DNA from: Brugia malayi
Lineage: Eukaryota > Nematoda > Chromadorea > Rhabditida > Onchocercidae
Direction of reading: 5' to 3'
Length of the DNA: 64,000 nt
Assembly (NCBI RefSeq): GCF_000002995.4
Contig: NW_025062477.1
Coordinates: forward strand, 12,196,696-12,260,695
The notes beneath the pieces are model-generated. The model had not been told where the DNA came from, ran no database searches, and was given only the letters and a program-made list of their open reading frames with translations. This document shows, piece by piece, positions 17,309 to 31,654 of the stretch. Each line of letters starts with the position of its first letter. Position 1 is the first letter of the stretch. A program made the translations under genes and the position numbers.

Positions 17309-18588
17309 CATACATTCGTTTTAGCTTCTTCTTTGGAGTTACTTATTCTCAATAAGTTTTGGTGACACCGTTGCGCATTTCATTAATTCTTTATTTTCTT
17401 TTTTTTTTTTTTTTTAACTATGGGATCGGAAGTAAAATTTAAGATAAGGAAGACTACATTTCTTGAGGTCATCCCACCTATTTTCGAAAATATTGTTTTT
17501 TACGGGTCATTAGCGCACTACCACACTTGTCTTTTTGTACACTGTTCTTCAGAATCAGAGAGTTCTCTTCAACATTTCTCATACAGCGTTATATTTTGCT
17601 GATGACTGAGGAAGCTATAATTAAAAGGGTTGGAGAATAATCACAGGAATAAAACATCCATCCCATAAGATGATTACGTTACACGTACCATTTTTTTCAT
17701 TCGACAATAAATGATTTAGGCATTTTTGCAAATCAGTGTTGTTTTTGTATTCTTTAATTTGATGGACTTCATTGTATATATAGTCGATATTCAAGCAGTA
17801 TGCATAAAAACAGTAGCAAACAAATAATTGAAATATATGAATTTATATCAAATGAATGAAAATTCAACTAATTTCAAATTAAGCACTATATTTTATGCAC
17901 TTCATATACACATATAAGTTTATATACAAAGCAAAAAATACGCACAGATGTGACATTTCTTGGATCTGAAAAAAAAAAAAGTTTCACCTAAAAGAGGTGA
18001 TCGTCATTAATTAAAAGAATACAATAACAAGTATCAAGCATCAAAAAGTCTTCCAGTTTAAATCAAATCAGTTAATAAAACCGTGAATCATGCGATAATA
18101 GTACAAGCCGATGTGTTATAAATATGCATTTTACATCCATTTTGGATACTCATGTTAAATCAACATAATACACCACAGGAAAAGTAAAAAATATGTAAAA
18201 TAAATGTATATTGTTATAATTAAGCCTTCCAAAAAGATCTTTCGCAGTTTCTTGCTTTGTTGAGATTTTTAATGCTCACCGATTTTTCTCGCAAAAAAAA
18301 GAAAAGAAAAAGGAGAATAAGAATCGATATGCTTTTTTTTTCTATTAATCATTGTCTGAATTATTAATTTGTAAAACTTCTGATCAAATTTGTATCATTC
18401 GTAACGCCTTTACAGAATCAAAGAATTAATAATGTTATAGCAAACTTTCTTAAACCATAAAAACCATTATGGTTTTGTAATAAATTTAGATTTAATTTTT
18501 GTTGTAATTATTTACTCTTCTATTTGATTTATCTCCGAAGATTATTATTAGTAAATAACTTTCTTCAATCGATAATTAACTCTCAGTG

Positions 18589-18616
18589 AACTAGATGAAC
18601 ACTAGTTCATCTAGTT
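18589..18616. repeat. Perfect 12-bp inverted repeat (hairpin)
   Basis: AACTAGATGAAC at 18589-18600 and its exact reverse complement at 18605-18616 are separated by the 4 bases ACTA. There is no T-run beside it and no gene in the immediate vicinity. Confidence 0.8.
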
Positions 18617-19307
18617 ATTATTACTATAATAATTATTATTATTGAAACTTACATTTGCGTTGTTTCCTGACGTAAAGATGACGCATAGACGGTACGCATT
18701 TTCATAGCACGTTAATGGCAATAATAATTAGATATTGCAATCATGCATTCAGCACAATAATGCACTCAAGTATCAGATAGTAGACAACACGACAGTACTA
18801 TGCAAATTATGACGTTAAACACGTTTCTGCATTCACGTCCTCCATTTTCTATATGTAGTACGCTTAATACGTCGACACGTTTGTCACCACTGTCCTCAAC
18901 AATACCAAAAGTGAAACCTATCAGTATCAACCTACGCTCCACGCATTTTCTTACGCAAGCCTCAACGGCAGTCAACCCCAACCCCGAAACCGTTCAATTT
19001 GGAAGACACTTTACATTCATTATGCTTTCAACGTGCTGCAAATATTGACGGAAACGTGTTCTACGCATTGCTTATCAGTAAACAAGTGACAAATCAATAA
19101 ATTAACAAAAGTCTGTAAGCAATCAGTAAACATCACGAAATTAATAAATGACAAATCAATTAATTAACATATAAACAATTTCATTGAGCAAATTCGTAAT
19201 GCAAACATTGATGCTTTGCAACAATGTTTATTTTTTTTCTTTTTTTTGAATTGAGCAAATGAATGATCAAAATCTAACATTTCGAATATTTAACATTATT
19301 ATGATTA

Positions 19308-19535
<228 letters not shown>

Positions 19536-20172
19536 AATTTTTATTAATTCTTATATATAATTTAATCTTAAACAAAATGTGTCCATTTTTGCTTTTTATC
19601 TGTCATCTATGGCTAATATTAATATTGAATTTGGAAATATTCGAGATCTCACTTTTTGCATATCGTAGAAAAAACAAAAAAAGAGAAAGAAAGAAATACT
19701 TTGTTCTAAAATTTTTCATAAAATCATTGAGTTCAACGTGTTATCCAGAAAAATGTATTACTTTTTTTTTTGTCTTAGTAATAAAATTATAATTGAAAAA
19801 AATTAATATTTTGTTTTCAATTAATATTCACTTTTTTTGCACATAAAAAGAGTAACCTAAATGCATTTCGAAAACTGCGAGATAAGCCACGAAAATTCCT
19901 TTAAACTCTCACAGAATGACAGAAAGCTTTTTGAAGAATTTTTTTTTTTTTTTATTTCGATCAGTTGATTTTTAATGCTAAGGTTATTTTATTATTTCTA
20001 GAATAAAAAATTTTTCTTTCATTTTGTTCCTGTCAAATAGATTTTGTCACTTAGTTAATATCTGACGACAATCAGACTTAATTAAAATCTTTTGTGCAAA
20101 ATGCAAAATTATAATTGCTCGTTCTCAAATAAACCACGCTTAAGTTTATACATGCAAATTTAATTAAATATC

Positions 20173-20406
20173 AAAATTAATATCAGTAAAATCTATTTTT
20201 CAATTTCAAAATTAAATATCAAAATTAATATCAGTAAAATCTATTTTTCAATTTCAAATTTAAATATCAAAATTAATATCAGTAAAATCTATTTTTCAAT
20301 TTCAAAATTAAATATCAAAATTAATATCAGTAAAATCTATTTTTCAATTTCAAAATTAAATATCAAAATTAATATCAGTCAAGTCTATTTTTCAATTTCA
20401 AAATTC
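20173..20406. repeat. 48-bp tandem repeat, about five copies
   Basis: The unit begins AAAATTAATATCAGTAAAAT and continues to TAAATATC (48 bases). Copies start at about 20173, 20221, 20269, 20317 and 20365 and are nearly identical; the last carries a small change (CAGTCAAGTC). The near-identity points to recent expansion. No coding frame runs through it. Confidence 0.93.
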
Positions 20407-20409
20407 TAT

Positions 20410-22599
20410 TGTGCAACAAGAGAAAACGGTGCTAATTTTTTTGGTTTGGTTATTTTGGTCAAAATTACATCACAGCATGTGAGGAGAGATTAAAAAATTT
20501 GTTAATTAGGCACAAAAAAAAAAAAAAAAAAAATTCATTTTATCGATTAATTAAATTTTTGATCATTTTATTTGAGTTAAAAAAATAATAATTAATGAAT
20601 AAAATTATTCTCAATTTTATTTCCTTGAATTACAAAATGTTTTGATTTTCGGTTTTGATTTTTCAAGCTTAAATATATATCTCAATTTAAATATTGTTAT
20701 AATGTGAAATTTTTAATTTACTATTTTCTTTTTGTATTGTCAAATAATCACAACAAGAAGCGAGCAGATCATATGCAATTCAAATAAAATAATTATTTAA
20801 CTTCAAAATACATATTTTAATAAATTTTATTTTTCTAATATTATTTTCTAACAAAATCATCTAATTCTTTCATTAGTTTTAATTTCAAATTAAATGTACA
20901 AAGTGATTTCATTCGATCATATATATTCATTTACAATATGGAAAAAAAAAAATGAAAATCAGCAAAAAATAGAATCGCTCTATCATCTCTTCATTTTTCA
21001 TTTCAAATTATAAATTTTCACTTAATTTTAAATCAGAAATTTTGTTTCTGTTTGAATTTCAAAATAAATTTCAAAAATTTTTATTTTTTTTTTTTTTATA
21101 AAATAATTATAGTTTTGATGAGCGTATCGAAATAGTAATATAATAAATGAATTGAAGCCGTGATAGATGTATCAAAACTTTTTTGTTCCCTTATAATATT
21201 TGTTAAAGTTCAATTCTTTCATTAAAATTAAAATGTAGTTTTTAACTTCTAATAAAACTAAAATTCTTTTACTTAAGATTAAATATTTGAAAATTCAAAA
21301 TTTATTCTGTAGAAATTTTTTGTTTCATTTTTGTTTAATTATCAAAATATAGAATTTTGATAATGCTTAAATTGATTTTATTCAATTTTAGTTTTTGTTT
21401 TTGCTACATGTGAGATATTTTTATTATTTTAAGTAATACTTAATTATCTTTCCTTCAAATAATTTCAATTGAATTTTTTTTTTTATTTCAACATAAAACT
21501 ATAACAAATTGTTTACACAATTATTTGTTACAATCAACATAACATTAGATCAGAATAGTACCATCACATATGTTTCAATTTAGCAATGATAAGCGATTCA
21601 ATAGCATATGTGTTCATTTAGAAAATGAATTAAATTTATTTTATTTATCAAATCATTTTTTTTTCTTTTTTTTCTCTAATTGTAAGTTAAAATTCTGCTC
21701 AAAGAAAGTATTAAAATTTCAAAAAACTGACTTGAAAATTCTAACAAAACAATGGAAATATATTCATTTCAAAATTTATCATAAATTATACCAAAAATTA
21801 ATCTTAAATTCAAGATAACATTTCATAATTTTGACAAATATAATTACTACTTTTGCTTAAAAATTGGAAATTCTTTCTATTTAATTAATTAAGTTAAAAA
21901 TTAAGTAAAAAAAAAAACCACAAAAAATGCATGTAATGAATTGGAATTGTAGATTTAATAAAAATGAAATAAACATCCGTAATCATATTGGAAAATTATA
22001 GCAGTAAATAGGAAATGATTATTAAAAATTGAAATTAAATTTGTCATCACATGATAGTATAAGGTCAACAATTAAAACATACTGTAAAAGGTAACCTGAA
22101 ATTGAGCAAAAAAAAAAAAAAAAAGGCAATCCTGGATTTGCTGCAGTAAATATTTTTTAAAAATTTCATTTTAACCTATTTATTAGTCATATGGCATACA
22201 AATGCAATTTATTTGATTTAAAATACGGTAAATGAAGAATTAAAAAAAATTACTATGCTAAAAAAAAAAAAACCAAATGATAGAAATGAGGTAGGAAAAA
22301 TTGGATTGTTAAAATTTTTCCTTAAAAATACAAAATACCTTTAAAAAAAAACGGAATTTTTTTCGTCATTAATTACCAATAAATTTATAAAAATCAAAAT
22401 TTAATTTGATAATTTGAGAATTTATTTTAAAAAAAATTGGAAGTAAGAAATTGATGAAATCTTTAAATTTACATAATAAAATATTTCTTTAGAGATGTAA
22501 TAGTATTTCAGCTGTTATTTGAAAATTAAAATTTTTTTTTCATCTATGTTAAATTTTAAAATGTTGGAAAAAAGAATTGGAATAAAAGATGGAAAAGTA
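20410..22599. other. Intergenic AT-rich region downstream of the ZIP gene
   Basis: About 2.2 kb of very AT-rich sequence with many homopolymer runs. No gene, RNA or structured repeat is seen. The open frame 21570-21818 has low-complexity composition and is not supported. Confidence 0.5.
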
Positions 22600-25500
22600 T
22601 TATTTGGCAGAATTTGAATTAATTATATTCTGCTGATCCATAGTACGAAAATTTCCTTCAAAATATTGAAAACCACTAATTGTTAAAACACCTAATGCAA
22701 TTGCAATTATTTCTTCTCTTATTGCTTTTGAATCATTTCTTTGTTCAAATAAAACCTAAAAAATAAATTTCAATTATTATTCAATTTAAGTGATAAAATA
22801 AAAAGTTATTCAAAATATTTTAAAATTCACTTATTTTAAATCATTTTTTTATGTAAATACAAATTGCTTAATTAAAATTTCATTCATATTTCATTTTTCT
22901 CTCTTTTTTTGCTTAAAATAATTTAGAATCTATCACATTAGTTTATTTTAAATTTGTTTAATTAATTATTACAAAAATTAAATTATCTACCTCTAAAAAT
23001 GTCACAAAAATGAATGTTCCAATAGCAATTCCTTCAAGAACCATTATAATACCTTGTCGCCAAGATTCATTCATATTAACACTCTGAAAATTTTTCTTTT
23101 AATAATTAACAATATAACTTCTAACAATTTTAAAGTATTTATTAAAATAAGTTATAATAACTTTGAAATATTTAATTAAATATGCTATGATATAATAGCA
23201 TATCAATTTTTAAGCTATTATTTTAGTTGTGTCATTTTTTTAATAAATAAATATCTTCAATTACATATAAATCTATTAATTTAAAATTGAAGACAATAAT
23301 TTTCTTTTTTTCTGAGGAAAAGTTCAATATAAAATTAAAAAAGTTATTTTAAAATAATAATCAATTTTCTTTTTTTTTTTTCTGTTGCATTACCTGTAAA
23401 ATTAATCCAGCAAATGATCCAATTGGTGTCATTAATGAATAAATAGTTATTGTTGCAATAACAATTTTAACTTGTTGCGCAATTGTCCGTGAAATTTGTA
23501 GGCCAACGCTAAATGCTTCGATACCTTTATGCAGCAGAAGTGATATAAACAATGTAATAATGCCAAACTTTTCGTCCTAAAAATTTTTAGAAAGTTAAAT
23601 TATAAAAGAAAAAAAAAAAACATATGTGCGAGAAATTATCAATTTCAAATGTAAGATAAGAAAAAAAATTTGTGTTTTCTCTCTATTTTTTAAAAAAAGA
23701 ATTAAATAGCTCCGAAATTTAATATTTTTTAATGGCATATTTGCTTGTTTACTTGTTTCTGTTTTTTATTTTTTTTCCTTTTTTCTTTTTTTGCAATACT
23801 TGTAAGATTAATCTAACAAATAATTCTACTAATCTTCAATCCAAAATCAAAAAAAAAAAGAAGAAACTCAATCAATCAATAAATCAATCAATCAGTTAAT
23901 CAGTTATCTGTTTGTCATTATTTTTTATTATTCATATTATTATTTTTTTTACTATTATTTATTATATCGAAGTCAATTAATTTAAGCATATATATTTCAG
24001 TAATTGTTTATTTATAATAATTATTTATATAATATCATAAATTTTGTTGAAGTTTCTAGCAAGTAACTGCATACCATTTAGAGAATATTAGATTATTTGT
24101 GTACATTCAAATAATTAATTATTTAAGTAATATTTTGCATTTCTAAGTCAGTTGAATAGATTTAAATTGCATTATTAATACAACAAACTTTTCTAGTATT
24201 TCAAATGTGCAAGAAAAAAATTCTATTTAAAATATGATCTAAAATTGAAACTAATAAAAACCATATATTTTTGAATTATTGCAAATATTTTTATTATAAA
24301 AAAAGAATTGTAATATAAAATTTTTTATAACATTTAACTTTTTATCCTTGACAACATTTAAGTATTTAATTTCATTTATTATTATTCATTTATTTGTTTA
24401 AAAATTTTTTTTCAATTATACGTCAAATAGCTAAAAAATTATGGTTATCAAATTAAAAAACTATAAAATATTTGAAATATTAAAATAATTATGAATGAGT
24501 CATCAGATTAGTCACCAGATTAAAAAGTGTTTTTTTTTTGTTTTAGTTAATATGCAATTTTATTTTTTAAAGATTAAAATAAATTGAAAAAAGAACGTAT
24601 ATTTTAGTGTATTTGTTTTTCTTTCTTTCTCTCTCTCTCTCTCTCGCTCTCCTTTTACTTCTGTTTCTCTCTTAAATTCTAAATATGATTTTAAAAAATT
24701 TAAAAATTTTTTAAAATGATTAACCTGTACACCGAGTGCAATTCCTTCAAGTATCGAATGAAATGACATTGCTATAGTAAATGTAATTGAATGTATGAGA
24801 CCATTTGCTAAATTGCTATTACTTCGACTTCTGCTACGAATTACTTCAATATTTGAGCTAAAATAGTAAGTTTTTAATTCAAAATTTTCAATATACAATA
24901 AGCAATTTAAATTTTAAATTAATAGCATTAATTCAAATACAATTGAATTTTTTTTTTCTTTATTGTACTAGCAACAGTTATTTTTATTGTAATATTATAT
25001 AGATAGTAGTACAATAATATAATTTAGTTTGAAGAAATATGAGTTAATCTAAAAATTTAAGTACTATTTCAGTTCCTTTTAGTAAATCTATCCTTTGCAA
25101 AAAAAAAAAATATAAAAAAAAAATATTACTATCAAAGCATTCAGAAACTTCAACACGACAAAACTGATAGAATTTTTAATTGAAATATTAGAATGAAGTA
25201 GTGAACTTTGAAGATGATCATCTACAATTAAATAAATAAATAAACAATTCATCAAGATTTGAAAATGATTAATTAAAATAATTTAAATACAAATTAATTT
25301 AAAAGATTTTTTTTTTTTTTGTATTATTTCTGACGTACAAAAATTAATTAAATTCACTTTAATGAAATTCTTTTATGATAATGTACGTAACTTTACCTGC
25401 TTAATCGCTTTAATGATTTTCTTTTATGATGACGTACGTACGTAACTTAACTTACTTAATAATCTCACCATTACTTTCCATATCTTTTGTTTCAACTTCT

Positions 25501-27855
25501 TGATATTCACGTAATGATACCATTTCTTGTTCCAATTTCATAGCATTATCTTTTGATAATTTCAACATTTCAGTTTCTTTTCTAAATGAATTTTTCATGT
25601 TTTTCTTAAATAGCTTTTTCTTGAAAAATTTTCCGAAATTTTTCACTTTTCTTTTTTTTTGTTTACAAATATTAAATGATAATAAAAAATTTTTATGCAC
25701 AAATTATTTGGAATATTTACTCACAAACTCAGTTTTTTTTTTTTTCCAATATTCTAGGTAGCATTTCAATTTTACAATGTTTTCTAGTCTATCGAAAATA
25801 AAAATAATAATTTTCTCATCATCCTATTTATCTGATAATGCTTAAATTATAAATAATAATTTTACGACAAATAATTCAAAAAAAAAAAAAAAAAAATAAT
25901 AATAATGTCTCATTTTTTTTACCTTTTTTTCCTCTTTTTAAAATTTTTTACAAAATAATGACATATAAAAAAAAATGTTTAAAAAAAGTTTTTTAATTGA
26001 ACTTTTTAATTTTAAAAGAATTAAAAAATAAGAAAGAGAGAGAATTTTTTTTTAAAAGAAAAGAAGAAACAATATATTTTACTTACATGCTTCCCTGATT
26101 TTTTTTCGTTCTTGAAAAAATCCAAGTAAATATTTCTTCAAGAACATAAACAGATAAAATACCAATGCAAACAAGAAATTCTGGCACCGGATATGTTGTA
26201 TTCCAGGATGTGATTTTTTTAAATTTTTTAAAATTTTCGCTGAAAATAATATTAAAATAAATAAGTATTAAATTTTATCAATTAATCAGTTAATCAATCG
26301 GTGATATTTTAAGTAAGTAAGAAAAAAGGAAAAAGAAAATTACCGAATTTTTTTTCTTTTTTTCGATTGATCTTAATCATTAAAATTATTTCTAAAATAA
26401 ATTAAATTACTCCCCTTTATTTGAAAATAAATGATCATGAAAATCCCCATACTATTTATATTTCCTCATTAATTACTGATTATTTTTATAAATACTTTTA
26501 TTTTTGTTTAATCAAGTCTTGTAAAAATTCTTATTAATTACTATATGTTATCAGTCAATAACCAAATGATTAATTAATTAATTAATTAATTAGCTTAAAA
26601 ACCAGAGCTTTTAAATAAAATGCTGTAAATTTCAAGTAAAGCTCTTAACAGATAATGCTAAATTATAATTTTTTTTTTTTTTTTGCCTTATTATTTTTTA
26701 AGTAAAATGAAAATTAGAAATTTACGAAAAAAAAGAACCATTTATTGTTTCATTTTATTATTTTAAAACATTTTACAGCTAAATACATATGCAATTAAAT
26801 AATACAATTTTTCAATAATATCACTAACAATTATTTTAATTATTCATTTAATTAATTTTATGTTTAATAAAAGTGTGAGAGGAGAGGAAAAATTTATGCA
26901 AAAATATTTGAAAAAAAAAAATTTCAGCTACAACATTTACTTTTCTCTCTTCCCTTTCTTTTTTTCTTCTGATTTTTAATTTATTCATTTTGAAATTTAA
27001 AAAAAAATGAGGATAGCATACTTAAGATGTGGTAATGTATCCAGAAAGCAAGTAGCTAGAAAGATGCCACCAGCATAGCATGACATTATGGACATTATGA
27101 TAGATGCTCGTCGACTCATCACACCATTTGAAGAAATCATTGTCATAAGCTGAAAATTCAGCAATAAACAATCATCGGTATCATCCGGTCAAATCAATCC
27201 AGTTGAATGCAACCGGATGAAATTAATTTTTCCGAATATTGTTAATATATTGATTGGATATTAAAAAAAAAAAAAAATTTAATTTCATCATTTTTATTAG
27301 CTTTATCTTCTAATACTTTCAAAACAATTCAAACATTTAAAATTAATCCATTATTGATTTTTGTTATTTAATTTTTATTATTTAAAAAAAAAAAAATTAA
27401 ATAGGCAAAATTGAGGCTTAAATTATCAAATTGTTCCACTTAATTGACTAATCTTGAAACAAATTTAAATAAATTTAAGGAAATAATAATAATTGCTCCA
27501 TTCCTAACTAATTAATACTAATTAATAGGCATGAAAAAAATTTTTCAATTTTAGTTAAATGATTAGTCAGATGAAATGAAATGAAATTTTCAACAAACAA
27601 TATTACTGAATTCTTTTTGAAAAAAAGAATTGAAGCTTTTTTAAAAAAAACATTTCTCTTATTTTATTAAAATACCAATTTTATCAGATTTTTTTTTACC
27701 AAATTAGTAATTTTGTAAAGTTGCAAATCAATTATAAACTTTTTAAAATCTTATTAAAAATTATTGAAACTTACCTTAAATGGAGCAAAACCAGCAATTG
27801 CTGTTGTTAGAAACATTGCAATAGCGCAAATTATTTGCATAGTAAATTCATCCAT
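22600..27855 (-). CDS. ZIP-family (SLC39A) zinc/divalent metal transporter, ZIP1-3-like
   Basis: Membrane transporter moving Zn2+ into the cytosol. Eight minus-strand exons: 27855-27775, 27149-27022, 26239-26087, 25581-25456, 24857-24725, 23576-23394, 23083-22991 and 22755-22600. Phases agree; 1053 nt encode 350 residues (ZIP1-3 are about 310-325). Eight hydrophobic segments are visible. TM2 holds CYAGGIFLATCFLDTLPHL. TM4 carries FHSILEG (H196, E200) and TM5 HKGIE (H223, E227), which fit the family's metal-binding positions. TM7 ends EGIAIGTFIFVTFLE. The TM3-TM4 loop (residues about 110-180) is Lys/Glu/Ser/Arg-rich and has no His cluster, unlike many ZIPs. The start is the first ATG, and its exon encodes TM1. 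Exon 4 has a weak acceptor, and its 5' border is the least certain point. Confidence 0.92.
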
Positions 27856-29702
27856 TTTCTTTCGCAAAATTTTTTACTGCAAAAAAAAAATAAAAAAATA
27901 AATAATTTGACAAGTTAAAGGTAAACTTTTATCGTTGTATCACGATAATTATCGTTATCAAATGCCATAAATTACGATTTGATGAAATTATACATTGATT
28001 ATTGAATTGATTAATTAAGCATAAATGATAAATGATTAATTAATAACATTAATAATAGCATTTATTAAACCTCCGATTTGTATTAATAAAAAAAATATGA
28101 GTATATGCAAATCAAATTTAAGAAAGATGAAAAAAAGATTGAATAATAACAAAACGTAAGATTGTTATTAGTTGATTTTATTATACATATTTAATTACCT
28201 TGAAAAATTAATTAGAAATAACCAAAAGAATATGCAAAGAAATAATCGCAATTAACATTTCAGATATTTTATTTGCACTTTATTAATATTTCAAAAAAAA
28301 AGGAATTATCATTGCTACACCTTATATTTAATATATAAATAATAAATATAATAATTAAATATATAAATATAATAATTTTAATATATATTATTATATTAAT
28401 CATGTAATGATGATTTTATTGATTAGTTAAATATGAGAGAGAAGTGATAAACATTGGTTGTACTGTTGTTTCTGCCATATTTCACTTGATAATTTGTTAT
28501 CAGTCATGATAATATTTTGATTAAAATATAGACGCGTACTGTAACAAAATATTTACTAATTATGCATTTTTTTTTTTTTATTTTAGCTGTGATTACTTTT
28601 TATTTTATCAGATAAAAAATAATAATTGTTTCTATTATTGCAACTTAGAATTCAATTGAGTATATTATCAGTTCATCATTTTGATTATATTAAATTATTA
28701 ATTATTATTTCACTTTTTATTGTAGTTCTAATTTGGTACATAAGATTGTGTTAATATAAATTATATATTCATCATTTCAAAGGTTAGAAGCATATTTGAA
28801 AAAAAAAAATTTGTTTCAAATTTTACTTATTTACAAAAAGATGAACTTTGTTTTCTTTCTCTTTGTTCACTCATTTGAATTCGCGTGAAAAATAAAAAAA
28901 AAAAAAAAATCAAAACCGTATATGTATTCAGGTGCTTATTATATACTCGCTTAACTATTCCGGAAATGTTGTCGTCATTTCGTTTTTATTATTGGTAAGA
29001 AAAATAGAAATGTTTTATCAAATTTCCACTAAGAAACAGAAAATTATCTAAAAAACTGCAACGTATTTATTTTGATCATTCAATTTCGAAAATTTTAAGC
29101 AGAAAATATTTGAAAATAATTAAAGGCATAAAAAAGTTAACCTGAAATACTTTATTGGTTTTAAAACTTTTAAAAGTGATAAAACTATTTATCAATTTTT
29201 GTAAGAATTAACTTGAAAAAAGTGAGTAGTTAAGGCAAAATTAGTTAGCCATCAAGTAAAATTTTTAATTTATGGTATAAAGATTTAATTTCAAAAAAAA
29301 AAAAAATTTATTTTTTATTACTTTATATAACAATTTATAATAAGGAATGACATGAAGTGAAGTTGATTTTAAATAAGAAAAAAGGGAAGAATAATTTAAA
29401 GTAACACAGTCATTAAATAACATTTACATAAACAAATCATTTGAAAAAAAAAAATAAATTAATTAATCCAAATGGTTGTGTAACGATTGAAATAATCTTA
29501 AAATAATTGTTTCACAGTAAAAAAAAAAAACAATAATACTTTGTATTAAATTAAAATTTTTCTTTTTTCTCCCTTTCTCATATTTTAATGAATCAGTTAA
29601 AATAAGCTAATACATTTTTTTTTTTTTTTTTCACATAATTATAAAAATTTTCAATGACTTTTTTTTTGAAAATTTTTTTTTGATAAAAAATTTGAAAATT
29701 TT

Positions 29703-29790
29703 AACACATACATATGCATATACACACATACACATACACACATACATATGTACACATACACATACACACATACATGTACACATTTACTTA
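29703..29790. repeat. (CA)n/(CATA)n-rich simple repeat
   Basis: An interrupted run of ACACATACATA-type words, about 90 bases long. Simple sequence with no coding content. Confidence 0.85.
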
Positions 29791-31542
29791 TAAATAAGCA
29801 TACAGCGTTAAATGAGAAATTCTGCAAGCTTCAATCTACCGATACTGATAGCAATAGAAGGAAGATGGAAGACAATATCAGTGTCAACCACAAGGAGCAT
29901 AAAGTACACTGATAAAAGCTTTGACAAGCACTCCTCCGAAACTCTATGCCATCGGTTTTTTCCCTTCTTTTTTTTTTCTTTTCATCAACATTTTGTTGAA
30001 ATTCTCATTTTAAGCTGTGCAAATTTAGCATTTATTTGGTGCTAATTCATTTACTAACTGATTAATATATCATTCGTTTGATCTTTGATCTCGACATAAC
30101 TTATTTACCAAAAAATTTTTACTTCAAATAGTATCAAATAATTGATTATTTAATATTACATACACACACACAAAAAAAAAAAAAAAGCAGCAGCAGATTA
30201 TATTTGATTTTTGTTTAAATTTTGTTTGTTTTTTTTTTTTTTTTTATTCTCATTACAAATTCCAATAAGATAAAAAGATTATTATATTATTGCATAAATT
30301 TATCATTTCAGTTTAAATTTACTATTTATTGACAATAAAATTAAAGTATGCAAAAATGCTTTCTTTTTTGTTTTTGTTTTTTTTTTTTTTACAATGAAGC
30401 AATTAAATATTTTAAGATTTAAACCAATTCAGGGAATTTAGATTTAAATATTATGTTATCTAAACATTTTTTTTTTTTCATTAAAATTTAAAAATAACAT
30501 TGATGCCTTTCAATTTCTTCACTTGTTTTCTTCTTTTTGTTTACAACTGATAAAAAATAGTACTATATTACAAATTCTGATCAGGTGCATTTTATTTTGA
30601 TAAGACTTTAAAGTATCATTAGGTAAATAGATACGATCATTTTAAATTCAATCATTTATATACTCAGTGATTAATTGAGCAAATTAAGATTTATGCGGAT
30701 ACATTATTTTTTTCCTTTTTCTGAATTGATATTGAAACAGAAATTAATAAAAACAAACTTTGAATTAACTAATTTGATCAAACACAATGCTACTTAATGT
30801 CTTAATAATTTAAGCCAAGCGATAATATCATTTTTGAATTGGCTAATTATTTTTTTTTTTTTCACAATTCATATTCAGATTATAGAAATAACTCAATTAT
30901 CAGCATGAAGTTTACAAATCATTTTCATTAAATTTATTATTTGTATATGATTTAAATTTCGCCGAAATTAAAATTTCTTCTAAATTTAAAATCTCCATTT
31001 ATATTAAATAAAAATGGAAATTTTCATTAAAATCCTTTGATATAGTACATATCAAATTATTCATTATTATAAATTATTCATTACTATATCATTATTATAA
31101 ACTTATCAGCAATATCTCTTCATTCATCGGATTCATTCATTTCACCATTGATAATGAATAAATCAATATTGTTCTTGAATAATCGTCTTTCGCTTTTCTC
31201 TCCTACAAAACAAAAACAGAAAAAACCAAAACAAAATAGTAAACAATTTGTTGCTATAAAATTCAAATTAAAAAAGTTTCCATTTAGAAATTAGAATGAA
31301 ATTTAATATAGAGAGAATAGGGAAGGGAAAATTTTTTTTAATTCAAACACGAGTAATAAATAAAGTAAAACTAACAACTACGAAATTCAGCAACAAGAAA
31401 TTCTATAAGACATGAAATTAAAGTTGAACTTTTCAAAAGAAAAAACTTTTTCAACATTTCTTCAAAAGAAAGAACATTTTTGTTCAATATTTCTTCAATA
31501 TTTTTGTTCAATATTTCCCAATTTTAATTATATGCTAAAATG

Positions 31543-31547
31543 AAAAA
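31543..31547 (-). terminator. Probable RNA polymerase III terminator (T5)
   Basis: The first run of five T residues on the minus strand, about 35 bases past the tRNA-Arg 3' end. This is somewhat distant, but no earlier T4 or longer run is present. Confidence 0.5.
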
Positions 31548-31581
31548 TGACCACTCTTTCTATGATCAATGTTGATAGGGA

Positions 31582-31654
31582 CGACCCTGGCAGGACTTGA
31601 ACCTGCAATCTTCGGATCCGAAGTCCGACGCCTTATCCATTAGGCCACAGGGCC
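31582..31654 (-). tRNA. tRNA-Arg(TCG): tRNA-Arg, anticodon TCG
   Basis: A 73-nt gene without intron, on the minus strand. The acceptor stem GGCCCTG pairs with CAGGGTC (one G-T wobble), with discriminator G. The anticodon arm TCGGA-CTTCGGA-TCCGA gives anticodon TCG, which reads CGA arginine codons. The T arm is GCAGG-TTCAAGT-CCTGC. Internal promoter boxes are visible: A box around TGGCCTAATGG and B box GGTTCAAGTCC. CCA is not encoded, as in eukaryotes. The gene stands alone in an AT-rich gap. Confidence 0.96.

Larger units (their letters stand above)
27856..31581. other. Intergenic region between ZIP gene and tRNA-Arg
   Basis: About 3.7 kb of AT-rich sequence with no supported protein gene. 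It holds a CA/TA-rich simple repeat at 29703-29790. The 77-codon open frame at 29812-30045 has no recognisable domain and ends in a poly-T-derived Phe run, so it is not called. The ZIP promoter should lie just right of 27856, but no element is clear. Confidence 0.5.

Noticed and set aside
18766..19048. Overlapping open frames on both strands in a less AT-rich island
   Set aside because: Neither shows a known domain, signal or splice context; opposite-strand overlap of two open frames suggests composition rather than genes.
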